Assembly (NCBI GenBank): GCA_030526445.1
Contig: JAUNCV010000008.1
Span: 1-16,411 of the forward strand
DNA from: Bacteroidales bacterium
Lineage (GTDB): Bacteria > Bacteroidota > Bacteroidia > Bacteroidales > UBA3663
Length of the DNA: 16,411 nt
Direction of reading: 5' to 3'
The translations under genes were made by a program, and so were the position numbers. Shown piece after piece: positions 15,328 to 16,411 of the stretch; the stretch's first letter is position 1; the number at the start of each line of letters is the position of its first letter. The notes beneath the pieces were generated by a model. The model was not told the origin of the DNA, made no database searches, and worked only from the letters and a program-made list of their open reading frames with translations.

Positions 15328-16411
15328 TTATTTTTTCTGCTTGGGTTTCAAGTAGAAGAAGAGGAAGGCAAGGCCAAGCAGGCAGCCAATGACCGAAACA
15401 ATGGTTGTAGTGTTCCAATGACTGATGTTTTCGGTCACGGGCACAAATTTGAATTCGCACAACTGGCACATAGACTGCTTCTTCTCGTCAGATTTAAACA
15501 CAAAGAAAAGCGCATGCTTGCCCTCTACACCAGCAAGCTCTACATCTATATAATCTGTACGCTGCTCTTGTGGCATATTGGCCGACAGGATGAGAGCACC
15601 AATTGGGCGGCCTCCCTCTTCGGCTGTAGGACGATCGAGCCACACCTCCATCACGCCATCTACACCCTCAGGAATATAGGTCATGGCCAGTGTAATGATC
15701 TTCTCGTCTGCAGTCTTCGAGAAGTTAAAATACTTATAACCAACAGCCGAACCATCAACGTTGTTGACCATATGGCATCGGTCAATGCTTGGGTCATAAA
15801 CAGGTGTCTTTCCATCATAGTCGATGCGGAAAATGCCGGTATGCGAGCCAGGATAGATGACGTTAGGATACTCCTGATGTGCGGGTTCTGGGCCCACCAT
15901 ATAACAAGCAATGCCGGCAGCATGACGCTCGAGCGGATTGAGGCCTTCGGTCTCAAAACCTTCGCTCGTAAACTCGCCCTCGCTTATCTTCACATAGCCA
16001 TCGGCACCCTCTTTCACATCGACCTCGATAGGCGCCACCATAGCTTGGCGAGAGAACTCGCAAGTGCCCGCCTGACGATGATAGAACACCCACCACTGGC
16101 CATTGATTTCGCAAATAGAGCCATGCGTATTGCCGGTAGGTGTGGCTGTAATCTGCCAGCTACCATCGGCCTTCTGCTCACGACCTCGGCCATCAATGAT
16201 GGTGCCGCCATAGGTCCATGGGCCTAATGGATTGTTGCTCCAGGCATAGGCCAGCGTATAGTTGGTTTCGGGCAATCCCCACTCACCATTCTGTGCCCAT
16301 CGGCTATAAATGAAGACATACTTGTCTTTAATCTTGCGGATGGACGAAGCCTCAAAGAAACGATATTGACCCTCTTGATATCGGCCACTCACCATATCCT
16401 CAACCACTTGT
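15328..16411 (-). CDS. GH43 family glycosidase with CBM6-like domain and C-terminal membrane anchor (5' end outside window)
   Basis: The frame enters at the right edge and 360 residues are visible; the N-terminus and catalytic Asp residues lie outside. The propeller end includes FFEASSIRKI with the likely general acid (residue 20 of the fragment), GHS-type contacts in TGNTHGSIC and WWVFYHRQ. Activity is probably alpha-L-arabinofuranosidase or beta-xylosidase. About 170-330 is a CBM6-like beta-sandwich (YFNFSKTADEKIITLAM, ALFFVFKS). Unusually, the protein ends in a hydrophobic segment (SVIGCLLGLAFLFFYL) and the tail KPKQKK, which would anchor it in a membrane. It is the first visible gene of the operon, 33 bp ahead of the esterase gene. 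The start codon and signal peptide must be sought beyond the window. Confidence 0.88.
   Translation of the reverse strand, partial: QVVEDMVSGRYQEGQYRFFEASSIRKIKDKYVFIYSRWAQNGEWGLPETNYTLAYAWSNNPLGPWTYGGTIIDGRGREQKADGSWQITATPTGNTHGSICEINGQWWVFYHRQAGTCEFSRQAMVAPIEVDVKEGADGYVKISEGEFTSEGFETEGLNPLERHAAGIACYMVGPEPAHQEYPNVIYPGSHTGIFRIDYDGKTPVYDPSIDRCHMVNNVDGSAVGYKYFNFSKTADEKIITLAMTYIPEGVDGVMEVWLDRPTAEEGGRPIGALILSANMPQEQRTDYIDVELAGVEGKHALFFVFKSDEKKQSMCQLCEFKFVPVTENISHWNTTTIVSVIGCLLGLAFLFFYLKPKQKK

Noticed and set aside
15418..16227. A 269-codon plus-strand frame opposite the GH43 gene
   Set aside because: The minus strand encodes a recognisable GH43 and CBM6-like protein here; the antisense product has no family features.

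Overview
The window looks like a chromosomal piece of a Bacteroidales gut or rumen bacterium, probably Prevotellaceae-like; I cannot name a species. Three things point there. Start codons lack Shine-Dalgarno sequences and sit behind AT-rich leaders. Two promoters match the Bacteroidetes consensus TTTG-N19-21-TAnnTTTG (one with only TTG and a 22-nt spacer). The gene content (DUF5107-TPR, DUF4380, DUF3667, GH2 lipoprotein, GH43, CE1 esterase) is typical of plant-polysaccharide users of this order. Twelve protein-coding genes fill nearly all of the window; two are cut by its edges. I saw no RNA genes, insertion sequences or CRISPR arrays. The longest gap without a gene is 298 bp (10967-11264).

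Region 1 (1-7924). A minus-strand operon reads GH2 lipoprotein glycosidase, then an XylE-type MFS sugar transporter, then a very large DUF5107-TPR protein that runs off the left edge. A divergent AraC-family regulator (7028-7924) faces it across a 117-bp intergenic region that holds an inverted pair of similar elements. This looks like a small sugar-utilisation locus without SusC/SusD: a lipid-anchored glycosidase cuts a small glycoside, the MFS protein imports the released sugar, and the DUF5107 protein acts in the cytoplasm in an unknown way.

Region 2 (7925-12050). A minus-strand uxuB-uxuA operon (fructuronate reductase, mannonate dehydratase) converts fructuronate to 2-keto-3-deoxygluconate and ends in a clear intrinsic terminator. 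Divergent from uxuB is a Cof-type HAD phosphatase. The gap between them holds good promoters for both genes, and between these an unexplained series of four near-identical 13-bp palindromes (ATTTG-N3-CAAAT) spaced 19, 21 and 20 bp centre to centre.

Region 3 (12028-16411). A tightly packed minus-strand operon reads GH43 glycosidase (5' end outside the window), CE1-type esterase with an N-terminal E-set/CBM48-like domain, a small Cys-rich YgbA-like protein, a DUF3667 membrane protein with a zinc ribbon, and a secreted DUF4380 protein. The last gene overlaps the convergent HAD gene by 23 bp. GH43 plus CE1 suggests removal of arabinose, xylose and acyl groups from xylan-like hemicellulose. Together with uxuBA, the theme is use of uronate- and pentose-containing plant cell wall glycans.

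The most interesting signals are the phased palindrome array at 11059-11131, the inverted 5' elements between GH2 and araC, the C-terminal membrane anchor on GH43, the conserved but altered sugar site of the XylE-like transporter, and the placing of nitrosative-stress-type and membrane proteins inside a xylan operon.
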